Shown here: in pieces, positions 1 to 7,046 of the stretch | Position numbering within the stretch: the stretch's first letter is position 1 | Layout: each line of letters begins with the position of its first letter | Assembly (NCBI GenBank): GCA_023457325.1 | Contig: JAEWLX010000083.1 | Location: 1 to 11,043 of the forward strand | Origin: Bacillota bacterium | GTDB lineage: Bacteria > Bacillota_I > Bacilli_A > RFN20 > CAG-826 | Length of the DNA: 11,043 nucleotides | Direction of reading: 5' to 3' | The notes under the pieces: generated by a model | What the model was told of the DNA's origin: nothing | The model's input: only the letters and a program-made list of their open reading frames with translations | Database searches by the model: none | Translations under genes and position numbers: made by a program

Positions 1-1605
1 ACTCTTTATCGAATGGTTAAACCTGAAGATGTTGATCGCATTATTGAAGAAGACGTTATCGGTGGTAAAATCATCGAGGATTTAATTTATATTGACCCAA
101 AAACGAATCAACCAGCTCGAACCGAAAAGGATATTGATTTTTTCAAAAAGCAAATAAAAATCGCTCTTTATGGTAGCGGGATAATTAATCCCGAAAATCT
201 CGATGAAGCCCTTGGTTATGGTTCATTTAGAGCTTTTCACAAAGTCATCACAACGATGAAAAGCCAGGAAGTTATTGACGAAATTTTAAAGTCAGGATTA
301 CGTGGTCGTGGCGGTGGTGGTTTCCCCACAGGTCGTAAATGGCAATTTGCCCTTGATCAAAAATCCGATGTTAAATATGTGGTATGTAATGGTGACGAAG
401 GTGATCCGGGTGCTTTCATGGATCGTTCCATCTTAGAGGGCAATCCCTTTGCAGTTATCGAAGGAATGATGATAGCGGGTTATGCTATTCAAGCCACGGC
501 AGGGTATTTCTATGTTCGCGCCGAATATCCATTAGCTGTCTCACGCTTAAAGAAAGCTGTTGCTTTACTTGAAGAAGTCGGCTTAATAGGCGATAACATT
601 CTCGGGACTGGGTTTAATTTCCATGTCTACGTTAGATTGGGAGCAGGCGCCTTTGTTTGCGGCGAAGAAACAGCTCTATTAAATTCGATTGAGGGCCAAC
701 GCGGACAACCACGTCCTCGCCCACCATTTCCAGCCGTCAAAGGTTTGTGGCAAAAACCGACAATTGTTAATAACGTCGAAACATTAGCGGTTGTACCATA
801 TGTTATTCGTAACGGTGCAGATGATTTTACAAAATTAGGAACTGAAAAATCTAAAGGAACAAAGGTTTTTGCTTTAGGCGGAAAAGTTAATAACGTTGGT
901 TTAGTCGAAGTGCCAATGGGCACAACTCTTCGTGAGTTAATTTATGATATCGGTGGTGGAATTCCGCATGGTAAGAAGTTTAAAGCTATTCAAACTGGAG
1001 GTCCTTCCGGAGGATGTTTAACCGAAAAAGATCTTGATGCTCCAATTGATTATGATACTTTAATCGCTCGTGGCTCAATGATGGGTTCGGGCGGTGCAAT
1101 TGTCATGGATGAAGACAACTGCATGGTTGACGTCGCTAAGTTCTATATGGAATTTATTTGTGACGAATCCTGCGGCAAATGTACGCCATGTCGTATCGGC
1201 ACCAAACGTATGCTTGAATACTTAGAAAAAATTACTGAGGGACGTGCTTCTTTAGAAGACTTAGATGCATTGACTGAATTAGCTTATGCTGTCAAAGAAA
1301 ACTCCCTTTGTGGCTTAGGGCAAACGGCCGCTAATCCGGTCCTGTCGACAATGATCAATTTCCGGGATGAATATATCGCCCATGTTGTTGATAAAAAATG
1401 TCCTGCTCATGTCTGCAAAAAATTAATGGAATACTATATCATTCCTGAAAAATGTAAAAAGTGCGGTAAGTGCGCTCGTGTCTGTCCAGTTAGCTGTATC
1501 AGTGGTGTTTTGGGCAAGACCCCATTTCTTATCGATCCATTAAAGTGTATTAAATGCGGCATGTGTTATTCTGTTTGTCCATTTGATTCGATCATCAAAC
1601 GCTAG
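1..1605 (+). CDS. hydB: NuoF/HydB-like NADH-binding subunit of multimeric [FeFe]-hydrogenase (5' partial)
   Basis: This is the flavoprotein subunit that binds NAD(H) and FMN and passes electrons through Fe-S clusters to the hydrogenase subunit encoded next. The first ATG is at base 13, but the frame is open to base 1, and the residues around it (RMVKPEDVDRIIEE) resemble the end of the thioredoxin-like [2Fe-2S] domain that precedes NuoF in HydB proteins. I therefore call the gene truncated by the window edge. Counting from that Met, the NADH/FMN-binding glycine-rich stretch GRGGGGFPTGRKW is at 98-110 and CGEET at 216-220. The N3-type [4Fe-4S] ligands are C387, C390 and C393 (ESCGKCTPCRIG) plus C433. 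A C-terminal 2x[4Fe-4S] ferredoxin domain has CxxCxxCxxxCP at 481-492 and 512-523. That ferredoxin tail separates HydB/HndC types from plain complex I NuoF. hydA follows after 14 bases, so they are almost certainly co-transcribed. A bifurcating role is inferred from the family, not visible directly. Confidence 0.95.
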   Translation, partial: TLYRMVKPEDVDRIIEEDVIGGKIIEDLIYIDPKTNQPARTEKDIDFFKKQIKIALYGSGIINPENLDEALGYGSFRAFHKVITTMKSQEVIDEILKSGLRGRGGGGFPTGRKWQFALDQKSDVKYVVCNGDEGDPGAFMDRSILEGNPFAVIEGMMIAGYAIQATAGYFYVRAEYPLAVSRLKKAVALLEEVGLIGDNILGTGFNFHVYVRLGAGAFVCGEETALLNSIEGQRGQPRPRPPFPAVKGLWQKPTIVNNVETLAVVPYVIRNGADDFTKLGTEKSKGTKVFALGGKVNNVGLVEVPMGTTLRELIYDIGGGIPHGKKFKAIQTGGPSGGCLTEKDLDAPIDYDTLIARGSMMGSGGAIVMDEDNCMVDVAKFYMEFICDESCGKCTPCRIGTKRMLEYLEKITEGRASLEDLDALTELAYAVKENSLCGLGQTAANPVLSTMINFRDEYIAHVVDKKCPAHVCKKLMEYYIIPEKCKKCGKCARVCPVSCISGVLGKTPFLIDPLKCIKCGMCYSVCPFDSIIKR

Positions 1606-1619
1606 AAGGAGAATAAAAC

Positions 1620-3398
1620 ATGGCAAAATTAGTCAATATTAAAATCGAAGGCAAATCCTTTCAAGTTGAAGAAGGAATAACAATTTTAAAAGCAGCCAAA
1701 AAATGCGGCTTTGAAATCCCTTCGCTATGCGCTTTTAACGATGGTAAATGTTCTTTAGCTAGCTGCCGCGTTTGTCTTGTTGAAGTAAAGGGTGCACGTG
1801 GTTTAGTTGCTTCGTGTGCATATCCAGTCAATGAAGGGATGGAAATCAGCGTTTCTTCAGCTAGAGCTGTTAAAGCGCGTCGTTCATCCGTCGAATTACT
1901 TTTAAGTAACCATAGTAAGAATTGCCAACAGTGCAATAAGAATGGTCAATGCGAACTTCTTCACGTTGCTACCGTAACGGGAGCTCGTGATGACGCTTAT
2001 ACTGGCGAGTTGACAAGAACAACGCTTGATCGCCTCGCTCCTGGAATCGTTCGCGATACTTCAAAGTGTATTTTATGTGGACGTTGTGTCGTTAGATGTA
2101 AGGAAGCTCAAGGTATCGGCATTCTTGGACAAGAATTCCGTGGCTTTAAAACAATTGTTGCACCAGCAGACAATCGTAGTTTTATGCACTCTCCATGCAT
2201 TCAATGCGGACAATGCATTAATGTCTGTCCAACCGGCGCTCTTTCAGAAAACAGCGAAATCAGTGCACTTGACAAGGCATTCACAACTCATAAATACGTT
2301 ATTGTTCAAACAGCACCAGCCGTTCGCGCGGCCATCGCCGAAGAATTCGGAGAAAAAATCGGCACGCCTGGAACAGGAAAAATGGTTGCTGCCCTGCACC
2401 GTCTTGGCTTCTACCGTGTTTTCGATGTTAACTTCTCAGCCGACTTAACGATAATCGAAGAAGCTAATGAACTTCTTCTTAGAATGAAAAATGGTGGCAA
2501 ACTACCACAACTAACTTCATGTTCGCCAGGTTGGGTCAATTATATGGAATATTTCTATCCGGATATCATTCCTCACGTCTCAACATGCAAATCTCCCCAT
2601 GAAATGGGAGGGGCAATTATCAAGTCGTATTTTGCTCAGAAACATAATCTTGATCCAAAGGATATTTTTGTTGTGTCGATTATGCCTTGCACAGCAAAGA
2701 AGTATGAAAAGACACGTCCAGAAAATGCGGCGGTCGAAAATCTTCCGGATGTTGATGCCGTCTTAACGACTCGTGAATTAGCTAAAGTTATTAAACGCGC
2801 TGGAATCGTTTGGAATAAACTTCCTGATGAAGATTTTGATGATGATTTAATTGGTGAGTATAGTGGCGCGGGTGTTATCTTTGGCGTTACGGGTGGTGTT
2901 ATGGAGGCTGCTTTACGAACCGCCTATCATGAGCTTACGGGTAAAGAAGCAGATATCGTTGCCTTCAAAGATGTCCGTGGCCTAGAAAACATTAAAGAAG
3001 CCGAACTCGACATTAATGGCACCAAAGTTCGCGTGGCCGTCAGCCACGGGATGAAAAACGCCAAACCGTTACTTGATCAAATTCGCAATGGTACCTCGCC
3101 ATATCACTTTATTGAAATTATGGGATGTCCCGGTGGATGTATTAATGGTGGTGGGCAGCCATTTGTAAAACCTGTCTTTCTACCCAACGAAGATGATAAT
3201 ATTCTTCAAACATATATTCAAAAAAGAGCCAGCGTTTTGTATAGCGAAGACGAAAGACAAGTTGTTCGTCAGTCGCATAACAACAAAGACGTCATTCGTT
3301 TATATAAAGATTTCCTTGGCGAACCATGCGGACACAAAGCACATGAGTTGCTTCACACTTCTTATGTGTCTGATCGCGTTCGCTTTCCGGGAAAATAA
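1620..3398 (+). CDS. hydA: [FeFe]-hydrogenase catalytic subunit, HydA/HndD type
   Basis: This cytoplasmic subunit interconverts H2 with protons and electrons at the H-cluster. The 592 residues read as the classic modular enzyme: a plant-type [2Fe-2S] domain (C37, C49, C52, C66), a His-Cys [4Fe-4S] site (H98, C102, C105, C111), a 2x[4Fe-4S] domain (C150/153/156/160 and C193/196/199/203), the H-domain, and a fused small-subunit tail (about 530-588, ending in AHELLH). The H-domain motifs are TSCSPGW (299-305), MPCTAKK (355-361, C357) and EIMGCPGGCINGGGQP (C503, C507). The proton-path residues of Clostridium pasteurianum CpI have counterparts at E281, E284, S321 and C301. L1 differs from the usual TSCCPGW, placing Ser302 at the CpI Cys300 ligand position. 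The protein lacks the extra C-terminal [2Fe-2S] domain of Thermotoga HydA, so it is closer to HndD in layout. A clear AGAAGGAG ribosome site (1604-1611) overlaps the hydB stop. Confidence 0.96.
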   Translation: MAKLVNIKIEGKSFQVEEGITILKAAKKCGFEIPSLCAFNDGKCSLASCRVCLVEVKGARGLVASCAYPVNEGMEISVSSARAVKARRSSVELLLSNHSKNCQQCNKNGQCELLHVATVTGARDDAYTGELTRTTLDRLAPGIVRDTSKCILCGRCVVRCKEAQGIGILGQEFRGFKTIVAPADNRSFMHSPCIQCGQCINVCPTGALSENSEISALDKAFTTHKYVIVQTAPAVRAAIAEEFGEKIGTPGTGKMVAALHRLGFYRVFDVNFSADLTIIEEANELLLRMKNGGKLPQLTSCSPGWVNYMEYFYPDIIPHVSTCKSPHEMGGAIIKSYFAQKHNLDPKDIFVVSIMPCTAKKYEKTRPENAAVENLPDVDAVLTTRELAKVIKRAGIVWNKLPDEDFDDDLIGEYSGAGVIFGVTGGVMEAALRTAYHELTGKEADIVAFKDVRGLENIKEAELDINGTKVRVAVSHGMKNAKPLLDQIRNGTSPYHFIEIMGCPGGCINGGGQPFVKPVFLPNEDDNILQTYIQKRASVLYSEDERQVVRQSHNNKDVIRLYKDFLGEPCGHKAHELLHTSYVSDRVRFPGK

Positions 3399-3457
3399 TT
3401 ATTATTGCAAATCTTGGCCGAAATCATCAAATTCGCCCTCTTTTGTAAAAAAACAGT

Positions 3458-4123
3458 ATGTATAAAGCAATTCTTTTTGATTTAGATGGAACTATTCTTC
3501 ACTCGATAAGCGATATTACAACAGCCTTGAATATATCGCTAAAAACATGTGGATATAGTTTTTCATATGATGATGAAGGTACCAAGAAATTGATTGGAAT
3601 GGGAGCTCATAATATCATTGCCAGAGTTTTCGCTAATCGCGAACACACCGCAAAAGAGTTTGACCATCTTCTTGAGACTTTTTCAATTAATTACAAGATT
3701 CATCAAGGAGAAAAAGCCACTCCATATCAAGGAGTTATCCCCCTATTAGAAAAGTTGAAAGACAGAGGGATTAAACTGTTTGTTGCAAGTAATAAGCCTG
3801 ATCACTTAGCCAAAATTATTGTCAGCAAGTTTTTCGGTAATAATCTATTTGATGCTATTTATGGTCATGAAACAGGCAAACCAGAGAAACCGGACCCTTA
3901 TCTAGTCAACCACTTATTATCAACATACAAGTTATTAGCTGATGAGACTCTCTTTGTCGGAGATAGTGATGTTGATGTAATGACTGCTAATAATTCGAAT
4001 CTTGATGTCGCCTTAGTTACTTGGGGATATGGAAACTATACTCAATCTCTTGAAAAACAAGCAACATATGTTGCCGGCACCATATCCGAATTAGAAAGCA
4101 TTGTAATGTCGAAAAGTAACTGA
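3458..4123 (+). CDS. HAD-superfamily phosphatase, phosphoglycolate phosphatase-like
   Basis: This is probably a soluble phosphomonoesterase of the HAD-IA (Gph/PgpP-like) group. The substrate could be phosphoglycolate, pyrophosphate or a sugar or nucleotide phosphate, and sequence alone does not decide. Motif I is FDLDGT with nucleophile D8 and acid/base D10. A helical C1 cap lies at about 15-85. Motif II is the serine of VASNKP (S111), motif III the lysine of KPEKPDP (K144), and motif IV GDSDVD (168-173) holds the Mg-binding aspartates. The length of 221 residues is normal. The start is fixed because the catalytic motif begins five residues after the Met, yet no convincing Shine-Dalgarno sequence precedes it (the upstream bases are TTTTGTAAAAAAACAGT). 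The 59-base gap after hydA holds no terminator that I can see, so it may be read through from the hydrogenase genes. There is no evident functional link to them. Confidence 0.9.
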   Translation: MYKAILFDLDGTILHSISDITTALNISLKTCGYSFSYDDEGTKKLIGMGAHNIIARVFANREHTAKEFDHLLETFSINYKIHQGEKATPYQGVIPLLEKLKDRGIKLFVASNKPDHLAKIIVSKFFGNNLFDAIYGHETGKPEKPDPYLVNHLLSTYKLLADETLFVGDSDVDVMTANNSNLDVALVTWGYGNYTQSLEKQATYVAGTISELESIVMSKSN

Positions 4124-4140
4124 TACTATTTACGACTAAC

Positions 4141-4165
4141 ATAAACAAAACATATTTTTGTTTGT
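4141..4165. repeat. AT-rich inverted repeat before the cysS -10 element
   Basis: AAACAAAA (4143-4150) and TTTTGTTT (4156-4163) are perfect reverse complements around a 5-base CATAT centre. A flanking U-G and an A-U pair can extend the stem to ten pairs (4141-4165). It fills the region where the -35 element of the cysS promoter would be. It could be a protein-binding site, or a weak terminator for the upstream HAD gene. With only one G-C pair per stem and a poor U-tract, the terminator reading is the weaker one. Confidence 0.5.
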
Positions 4166-4173
4166 GATATAAT
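4165..4173 (+). promoter_or_regulatory. Extended -10 promoter for cysS
   Basis: TGATATAAT is a perfect TGn-TATAAT extended -10 element. The -35 position 17 bases upstream (about 4145-4150) has no TTGACA-like sequence, as is common with extended -10 promoters. Transcription would begin near 4180, leaving a leader of only about a dozen bases with AGGA at 4182-4185 before the ATG at 4192. This leaves no room for the T-box leader that controls cysS in many Bacillota. Confidence 0.72.
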
Positions 4174-4191
4174 TAATTTTTAGGAAATAGT

Positions 4192-5529
4192 ATGGATATC
4201 AAACTTTTTAACTCATTAAGTAATAAGTTAGAAACATTTGTGCCGCTGAGAACCGGCGAAGTTTCTATCTATGTGTGTGGTCCGACCGTTTATAATGACG
4301 CTCATATTGGAAATATGCGACCAGTCGTTGTTTTCGATGTTTTGCGACGTCTTTTTGAATACATCGGATATAAAGTCGTTTTTGTCAGTAACTATACTGA
4401 TGTAGATGACAAGATAATCAATCGGGCAATCAAAGAAAAAACGAGTGAAAAGGAAATCGCAAATCATTTCATTAGCGAATTTAAAAAAGTTGTCGAGGGC
4501 ATTAATTCATTAGACCCCACGATTGCACCTAAAGTAACTGAGCATATCCCGGAAATTATCCGTTATATTGAAAATTTAGTCGATAAAGGTGCGGCTTATG
4601 TAATTGATGGTGATGTCTATTTTCGCATTAATTCAATCTCAAACTATGGCGAGTTAAGCAATGTTAATATTGATGATTTGATTTCTGGATCACGAATCGG
4701 AGAAAACAGTAAAAAAGAATCACCACTTGATTTTGTTTTATGGAAAAAGACCGACACTGGTATTAACTGGAATTCTAGATGGTCGAAAGGACGTCCCGGT
4801 TGGCATACTGAATGTTGCGTAATGATTAATTCACTTTTTCCCGACGGTAGAATCGACATTCATGGTGGAGGTTTTGATTTAAAATTCCCACACCACGAAA
4901 ACGAAATTGCTCAAAGCAAAGCCCATAATCATAACGCAATTGCGACCTATTGGATGCACAATGGCTTTATTAACTTTGGCGAAGACAAAATGTCAAAGTC
5001 GCTCGGCAACGTTATTCTAGCTAAAGACGCTATTAAAAAGTATGGCGGCAGTGTCATTCGTTTGTTATTGCTTGCGACTTATTATCGTGCGCCACTTTCT
5101 TTGACAAACGAAGTAATCGAGACTGCCCAGTCCGAATATTCAAAAATTGTTAATACAATTAGACAGTTATCCGTTAGCTTACAGTTAGCTGATGTCTCTT
5201 TAGAAACTAAGAAAAAACCAAATATCGAGTTATTTCTTGGCCACTTATGTGATGACTTAAATACGCCAAACGCTCTTACAGAGTTATTTGCTATAATAAA
5301 GAAAGCCAATAGTGCTTTACGACAAAAAGAAATCGATTACTCGATTCTTAAAGCCTTCTATTTGCAACTCACAAACATGCTTAACATTCTTGGTATAAAA
5401 GTGGAATATCCGTTACTAAACGAGAATGATAAGAAACTCTATGCCGATTATTTAAAAAGCAAAGGTGATAAAAACTTTGCAGAAAGCGATCGTTTACGTC
5501 AAATTTTGATCGGAAAACGAATTTTATAG
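4192..5529 (+). CDS. cysS: Cysteinyl-tRNA synthetase
   Basis: This class I aminoacyl-tRNA synthetase charges tRNA-Cys with cysteine using ATP. The signature HIGN is at 38-41, within a stretch (CGPTVYNDAHIGN) that also holds the first zinc ligand, C29. The other expected Zn ligands are C208 (WHTEC), H234 and E238 (FPHHENEIAQS). KMSKS is at 266-270. The protein has 445 residues, somewhat shorter than the approximately 460-466 of E. coli and B. subtilis. It stops at LRQILIGKRIL, so the usual conserved tail (GI-x-LEDTPxGTxW) is absent. No trace of that tail appears in the other two frames just downstream, so this looks like natural shortening rather than a frameshift. The stop codon overlaps the ribosome binding site of the next gene, implying co-transcription. 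Its place before rlmB and the sigma gene matches the B. subtilis order. Confidence 0.97.
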   Translation: MDIKLFNSLSNKLETFVPLRTGEVSIYVCGPTVYNDAHIGNMRPVVVFDVLRRLFEYIGYKVVFVSNYTDVDDKIINRAIKEKTSEKEIANHFISEFKKVVEGINSLDPTIAPKVTEHIPEIIRYIENLVDKGAAYVIDGDVYFRINSISNYGELSNVNIDDLISGSRIGENSKKESPLDFVLWKKTDTGINWNSRWSKGRPGWHTECCVMINSLFPDGRIDIHGGGFDLKFPHHENEIAQSKAHNHNAIATYWMHNGFINFGEDKMSKSLGNVILAKDAIKKYGGSVIRLLLLATYYRAPLSLTNEVIETAQSEYSKIVNTIRQLSVSLQLADVSLETKKKPNIELFLGHLCDDLNTPNALTELFAIIKKANSALRQKEIDYSILKAFYLQLTNMLNILGIKVEYPLLNENDKKLYADYLKSKGDKNFAESDRLRQILIGKRIL

Positions 5530-5533
5530 GAGG
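5528..5533 (+). promoter_or_regulatory. Ribosome binding site deciding the mgtC-family start
   Basis: AGGAGG here overlaps the cysS stop codon. It lies 8 bases before the ATG at 5542 but only 2 bases before the in-frame TTG at 5536, so the ATG is chosen as the start. Confidence 0.8.
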
Positions 5534-5541
5534 AATTGTTT

Positions 5542-6276
5542 ATGTTTACAATTGATCAACAAATTGTCAGTTGGTTTAATGGGTTATTCGGCGGAAACGG
5601 ATGGGGGACCATCATTCTTGTGGTTGTTTCTTTGCTGATTACTATCCTATGTGCCGGTCTCATTGGTTTTGAAAGAGAATATCATGGTCATGCCGCCGGA
5701 TTAAGAACACACCTTCTCGTCGCTATTGGTTCGGCGTTAATTATGACAATCTCGTTATATGGTTTTCCGGCATTTTTCTCTAGCGCCACACGCGATCCCG
5801 CTCGTTTGGCTGCTCAAGTCGTTAGTGGCATCGGTTTTCTTGGTGCTGGTACAATAATCCAAACAGGAACAGATGTAAAAGGTCTTACAACAGCAACGAC
5901 TTTGTGGTTGGCAATGGCCATTGGTCTTGCTGCTGGCAGTGGCAATTTCATCATTGTCATTATCGCAACGGTCTTAGCATTCATTTCTCTTGTTTCATTA
6001 CGGAAAATTGAAAAACTCGCTAGTCGCCGCAATCCGATTATTCGTATTGTCGTGCCAAGTGAGAGACCAATTTTAAAAGAAATCCATTTAGTGGCAAATC
6101 ATTATGGCATAGCCATACGCGATCTCGAATCACAGATTGTTGAATATCAAAATCAATCTGTCCTTCGTTTGACGATGAGGTGTTCATTTGTCGCCAAAGC
6201 TCAAGTTACAGCATTTATCGATGACTTGCGTGAGAAAATCAATCCATTAGATATTAAACTGTCGACTGAAAGTTAA
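5542..6276 (+). CDS. MgtC/SapB-family membrane protein
   Basis: This integral membrane protein of 244 residues has the MgtC/SapB fold. Hydrophobic segments lie at about 23-43, 56-76, 92-108, 117-136 and 137-153, followed by a soluble C-terminal region (about 165-244) like the ACT-type domain of longer members. Family motifs are clear: IGFERE (41-46), GLRTH (53-57), DPARLAAQVVSGIGFLGAG (85-103) and VKGLTTATTLW (112-122). Salmonella MgtC is linked to low-magnesium survival and inhibition of ATP synthase, while many bacterial homologues have no settled role, so I assign only the family. It begins at the ATG favoured by the ribosome site in the cysS stop, and is probably co-transcribed with cysS. 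In B. subtilis this slot between cysS and rlmB is held by mrnC (mini-RNase III), which is unrelated. Confidence 0.92.
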   Translation: MFTIDQQIVSWFNGLFGGNGWGTIILVVVSLLITILCAGLIGFEREYHGHAAGLRTHLLVAIGSALIMTISLYGFPAFFSSATRDPARLAAQVVSGIGFLGAGTIIQTGTDVKGLTTATTLWLAMAIGLAAGSGNFIIVIIATVLAFISLVSLRKIEKLASRRNPIIRIVVPSERPILKEIHLVANHYGIAIRDLESQIVEYQNQSVLRLTMRCSFVAKAQVTAFIDDLREKINPLDIKLSTES

Positions 6277-6312
6277 ATATAACTTATTTTGAGAAAAGAT
6301 ATATCAACAAAC

Positions 6313-7026
6313 ATGGCAAAATTAATATACGGGAGAAATCCAGTATTGAGTTCCTTGGGTGAGAACCGTGTTGAAAAGGTTTTCATCGATCATCGATTTA
6401 GCGATCGCAATATCCTCGAAAAGTTGAAAACCAAGAGGATTCCTATTGAGCGCATTGACCATGCAGGACTTGACAAACTCGCCGAGGGAGGATTACATCA
6501 AGGAATTGTTGCGGTGGTCCATAATTTTCGCTACTTCTCACTCGAAGAAATACTCATAGCTTCCAAAGATAAGAAATTTCCTCTTGTCATTGTCTTAGAC
6601 TCGCTTAAAGACCCTCACAATCTTGGAGCTATTCTAAGAACATGCGATGCTTTTGGAGTCGATGGCGTTATCATAAAAAAACATGATCAAGTGCCATTGA
6701 ATGCTACAGTAGCTAAGGTATCAACTGGCGCAATTAACTATGTTAAAGTCAGCGAAGTCACTAATCTTAGCGCGGCTATCCAAACTCTTAAGAATAATGG
6801 CTTCTGGGTTGTTTCGACTGATGGTAGTGCTCTAAACACTTATCGTGAAATTGATTATCAAAAACCAATTGCTTTGGTATTGGGAAGCGAGGGCGATGGA
6901 GTTAGCAACTTACTTTTGAAGCGAAGCGATTATGTTGTGAAAATTCCAATGAGTGGACATGTTAATTCATTAAATGTCTCTGTTGCTGCTGGAATAATAA
7001 TTGCGCATATTAACGCAACAAGATAA
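6313..7026 (+). CDS. rlmB: RlmB/TrmH-family RNA 2'-O-methyltransferase
   Basis: This is a SpoU/TrmH (SPOUT) methyltransferase. By family it uses S-adenosylmethionine to methylate a ribose 2'-OH, and RlmB targets G2251 (E. coli numbering) in 23S rRNA. The N-terminal substrate-binding part begins LIYGRNPVLSSL (4-15), typical of RlmB. Motif 1 is DPHNLGAILRT (100-110, with N103 and R109), motif 2 LVLGSEGDG (188-196) and motif 3 IPMSGHVNSLNVSVAAG (211-227), which form the knotted SAM site. The ATG at 6313 gives 237 residues and matches the usual family start. A TTG at 6289 would add eight unconserved residues and has no ribosome site. The ATG itself has only a distant purine run (6291-6299). The position after cysS and before the sigma gene fits B. 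subtilis yacO, though the exact target nucleotide is unproven. Confidence 0.93.
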   Translation: MAKLIYGRNPVLSSLGENRVEKVFIDHRFSDRNILEKLKTKRIPIERIDHAGLDKLAEGGLHQGIVAVVHNFRYFSLEEILIASKDKKFPLVIVLDSLKDPHNLGAILRTCDAFGVDGVIIKKHDQVPLNATVAKVSTGAINYVKVSEVTNLSAAIQTLKNNGFWVVSTDGSALNTYREIDYQKPIALVLGSEGDGVSNLLLKRSDYVVKIPMSGHVNSLNVSVAAGIIIAHINATR

Positions 7027-7031
7027 ATTTC

Positions 7032-7044
7032 TCCTCTAGGAGGA
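7032..7044 (+). promoter_or_regulatory. Small hairpin covering the sigma-gene ribosome binding site
   Basis: TCCTC (7032-7036), a TAG loop and GAGGA (7040-7044) can form a five-pair stem. Its 3' arm contains most of the AGGAGGA Shine-Dalgarno sequence (7038-7044) that precedes the ATG at 7047. It could reduce translation initiation of the sigma factor. The stem is short with a tight three-base loop, so real stability is uncertain. Confidence 0.4.
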
Positions 7045-7046
7045 TT

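Noticed and set aside
13..15. ATG at base 13 as the true start of the NuoF-like gene
   Set aside because: The frame is open to base 1 and the flanking residues resemble the interior of HydB, at the end of the [2Fe-2S] domain. The start lies left of the window.
627..923. Antisense open frame within the NuoF-like gene, and similar open frames opposite hydA, cysS, nusG and the ATPase
   Set aside because: They lie opposite strongly conserved coding sequence, have no recognisable domains or ribosome sites, and are explained by the codon bias of the real genes.
2026..2448. Same-strand overlapping open frame inside hydA
   Set aside because: It is out of frame with the conserved Fe-S and H-domain coding sequence and has no family resemblance.
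4121..4123. TGA read as tryptophan (Mycoplasma-type code)
   Set aside because: The Trp codons checked in hydB, hydA and cysS are TGG, no long gene has an internal TGA, and the two genes ending in TGA have normal lengths.
4124..4191. T-box or other leader riboswitch upstream of cysS
   Set aside because: The gap is only 68 bases, with the promoter within it and a leader of about a dozen bases. No T-box sequence is present.
5536..5538. TTG start for the MgtC-family gene
   Set aside because: It is only 2 bases from AGGAGG, while the ATG at 5542 is 8 bases away.
5500..5545. Frameshift explaining the short CysS C-terminus
   Set aside because: Reading the other two frames past the stop gives no LEDTPxGTxW-like peptide.
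6289..6291. TTG start for rlmB
   Set aside because: There is no ribosome site before it, and it adds eight residues not typical of the family.
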